A stretch of DNA of 7,390 bases from Devosia sp. (GTDB lineage: Bacteria; Pseudomonadota; Alphaproteobacteria; Rhizobiales; Devosiaceae). Below the pieces are notes generated by a model. That model was given only the letters and a program-made list of their open reading frames with translations, was not told where the DNA came from and did not search any database. Shown here piece by piece: positions 6,321 through 7,390 of the stretch. Location: assembly GCA_028290245.1 (NCBI GenBank), contig JAQGKG010000148.1:1-7390 (forward strand). Reading direction: 5' to 3'. Every line of letters begins with the position of its first letter. The first letter of the stretch is position 1. Position numbers and translations under genes: made by a program.

Positions 6321-6959
6321 TCAAACCTGCGGCACGACCGGCGTTGCAGGAGTCGTGACCGGCGCAGTCGGAGCTGGCCTGCCGTCCTCGGTCGCGTCGG
6401 TGCCTTCTTCGACTGGGGCAGGCGGCGCATCCGGGTCCTCGGCAAGGCCGGTACCCCCCTTGAGCATGTCGGTGACCTGTTGCTCGAGGCCTTCTGGCAG
6501 CATTGAAATCAGCGTCTGGCCCATGCTGCGCAGGTGCGGCAGCGACTGCGATTGCTCAGCCCAGGTCGGCAGGTTGTTTGGCAGCAACCAGGTGCCGAAA
6601 ATGGTGATGACGATGGCGATCAACACACCGCGCAACACGCCGAACACGAAGCCCAGCGTCCGGTCGATCGGCCCGACGCGGCTGTCCACCACAAAATCGG
6701 CGATTCGCATGGTCAGCAAATGCAGCACGATCAACGCGACGATGAAGGTTACAACCACGGTGGCGATATCGGCCACAATGGCTTCGTCGATATACTGCCG
6801 CGCGATTTCCGGATGATACTGCCACATATAAATGGCGATAGCCGCAGAGCCGGCCCAGGTCGCTAGCGAAAGCACTTCGCGGGTAAGGCCACGGGCGGTT
6901 GCAAGGATTGCTGAGATCAGTACCAGCACACCCACACCAACGTCGAACGCTGTCAGCAT
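6321..6959 (-). CDS. cvpA: CvpA-family inner-membrane protein
   Basis: A 212-residue protein with four hydrophobic segments (about residues 5-21, 31-46, 62-84 and 102-127). It carries the family's conserved features: the polar RGLTRE segment (23-28) after the first helix, and DRTLGFVFGVLRG (99-111) leading into the fourth. After about residue 165 comes a low-complexity tail rich in Pro, Ala, Thr and acidic residues (APPAPVEEG, TAPVTTPATPVVPQV), likely disordered and facing one side of the membrane. CvpA was named for colicin V production in E. coli, where it lies next to purF; its molecular role is not settled, though it has been linked to envelope integrity. The ATG at 6959 has only a weak ribosome site (AGGCGA, about seven bases upstream on the minus strand). 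It is the first gene of the cvpA-purF-SDR-GNAT cluster. Confidence 0.92.
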   Translation of the reverse strand: MLTAFDVGVGVLVLISAILATARGLTREVLSLATWAGSAAIAIYMWQYHPEIARQYIDEAIVADIATVVVTFIVALIVLHLLTMRIADFVVDSRVGPIDRTLGFVFGVLRGVLIAIVITIFGTWLLPNNLPTWAEQSQSLPHLRSMGQTLISMLPEGLEQQVTDMLKGGTGLAEDPDAPPAPVEEGTDATEDGRPAPTAPVTTPATPVVPQV

Positions 6960-7276
6960 ATGTCTTCGCCTAGCTCCAGTTGCCGCCCCGGCATGAGAAG
7001 CTTCGTTTAACCGCTTTGTAAGCCAATGCCAAGACCGCTACGGCGCGCTCGCTATGATCTCCAAAGAAACCGTAAACTTGGTCTAGGTTTTCGTGTGGGA
7101 CGCCCGGCTTCCAGCCACTAGCCCAAGGCGACGAAGCGGCAATTGGGCTTAAGAGCAAGGTGGCTTCAGCGGGTTTCGCCGATGCGCATACTCGAACTGG
7201 ACAAGCCGCAGTAATATTACACAAACCATGCAGCTACCGGCAGCCCAGGGCATTGTTTGGGCGATAAGGATAGAAC
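6960..7276. promoter_or_regulatory. Divergent intergenic region upstream of cvpA and the antiporter-like gene
   Basis: A stretch of 317 bases between divergent genes must contain the promoter of the cvpA-purF cluster on one strand and of the membrane-protein gene on the other. Visible structure is a 10-base perfect palindrome GTAATATTAC at 7211-7220, the most AT-rich spot of the region, and an 8-base palindrome GAAGCTTC at 6997-7004. A clear ribosome site TAAGGA (7265-7270) serves the plus-strand gene. No confident -35/-10 pair was found. An 84-codon open frame on the minus strand (6970-7224) lacks family features, has an odd composition and is probably not a gene. Confidence 0.45.
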
Positions 7277-7390
7277 ATGCCCGAATGGTCGCCAGATCCA
7301 TACATCATCGCGCTTACGGGCGCTGGAGTTCTCATAGCGCTGGTGGCTTGGCTTCCGCTGGCCCTGCGACGTTTGCCACTATCGTTGCCG
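7277..7390 (+). CDS. Membrane protein N-terminus, probable cation:proton antiporter (partial)
   Basis: Only the first 38 codons are present. ATG 7277 follows an in-frame TAG at 7271 and a good ribosome site TAAGGA with six-base spacing, so the start is secure. The peptide begins MPEWSPDPYIIALTGAG, then a hydrophobic helix, then WLPLALRRLPLSLP. That pattern, a first transmembrane helix followed by W-L-P-L-x-L-R-R-L-P-L-S-L-P, is what I recall from the start of alphaproteobacterial CPA-type sodium/proton antiporters (NhaP-like). With so little sequence the product is tentative; that it encodes a polytopic inner-membrane protein is more certain. It reads away from the cvpA cluster and probably shares the intergenic region with it. 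Confidence 0.65.
   Translation, partial: MPEWSPDPYIIALTGAGVLIALVAWLPLALRRLPLSLP

Noticed and set aside
6013..6816. A 267-codon Ser/Pro/Arg-rich open frame on the plus strand spanning the purF start and cvpA
   Set aside because: It overlaps two well-supported genes and its spacer, and has the composition of an antisense shadow.
7212..7220. TAATATTAC, identical to the rolling-circle nick sequence of geminiviruses
   Set aside because: A nine-base match with no Rep gene and no flanking stem-loop is a coincidence in bacterial DNA.
6970..7224. An 84-codon open frame on the minus strand upstream of cvpA
   Set aside because: No ribosome site of note, no family features, cysteine-rich odd start; it fills a region expected to hold promoters.
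1..7390. A novel defence, mobile or biosynthetic system
   Set aside because: All complete genes fall in known families typical of a core chromosome; no transposase, integrase, toxin-antitoxin, nuclease or phage gene is visible.

Overview
The window looks like ordinary chromosomal housekeeping DNA from an alphaproteobacterium, most likely a member of Hyphomicrobiales (Devosia-like). The reasons are a GC-rich sequence, the gene order cvpA-purF-SDR that I recall as typical of that order, an alphaproteobacterial-type RsmB/NOP methyltransferase, and intergenic C/G-run palindromes of the type scattered through those genomes. The genus is a guess from protein style, not a search result.

Layout. Positions 1-1667 (minus strand) hold a two-gene unit: a small MAPEG-family membrane protein followed by an rRNA cytosine-C5 methyltransferase (rsmB-like), whose last residues lie beyond position 1. 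A short divergent spacer separates this from a plus-strand CNNM/CorC-type membrane protein (DUF21, CBS pair, CorC_HlyC domain) ending at 3130. A perfect hairpin at 3143-3167 ends that gene. It is followed by two G/C-run hairpins (3230-3249 and 3293-3320) that look like dispersed REP-type repeats. From 6959 down to 3344 (minus strand) runs a four-gene cluster: cvpA, purF, a short-chain dehydrogenase/reductase and a GNAT acetyltransferase. A 316-base spacer (6961-7276) then leads to the first 38 codons of a plus-strand membrane protein resembling the start of a cation:proton antiporter.

How the genes relate. purF encodes the committed step of de novo purine synthesis. cvpA is its usual neighbour, and the SDR and GNAT genes are joined to it by one-base stop/start overlaps (TAATG, TGATG), so all four are probably made from one message. 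The same TAATG overlap joins the MAPEG gene to rsmB. The most informative details are the PurF architecture (a short propeptide before the nucleophilic Cys, but three of four Fe-S ligand positions of the Bacillus enzyme replaced), the strong hairpin in the cvpA-purF spacer, and the paired palindromes at 3230-3320. I see no RNA gene, CRISPR array, insertion sequence, prophage or defence system, and no convincing undescribed system.
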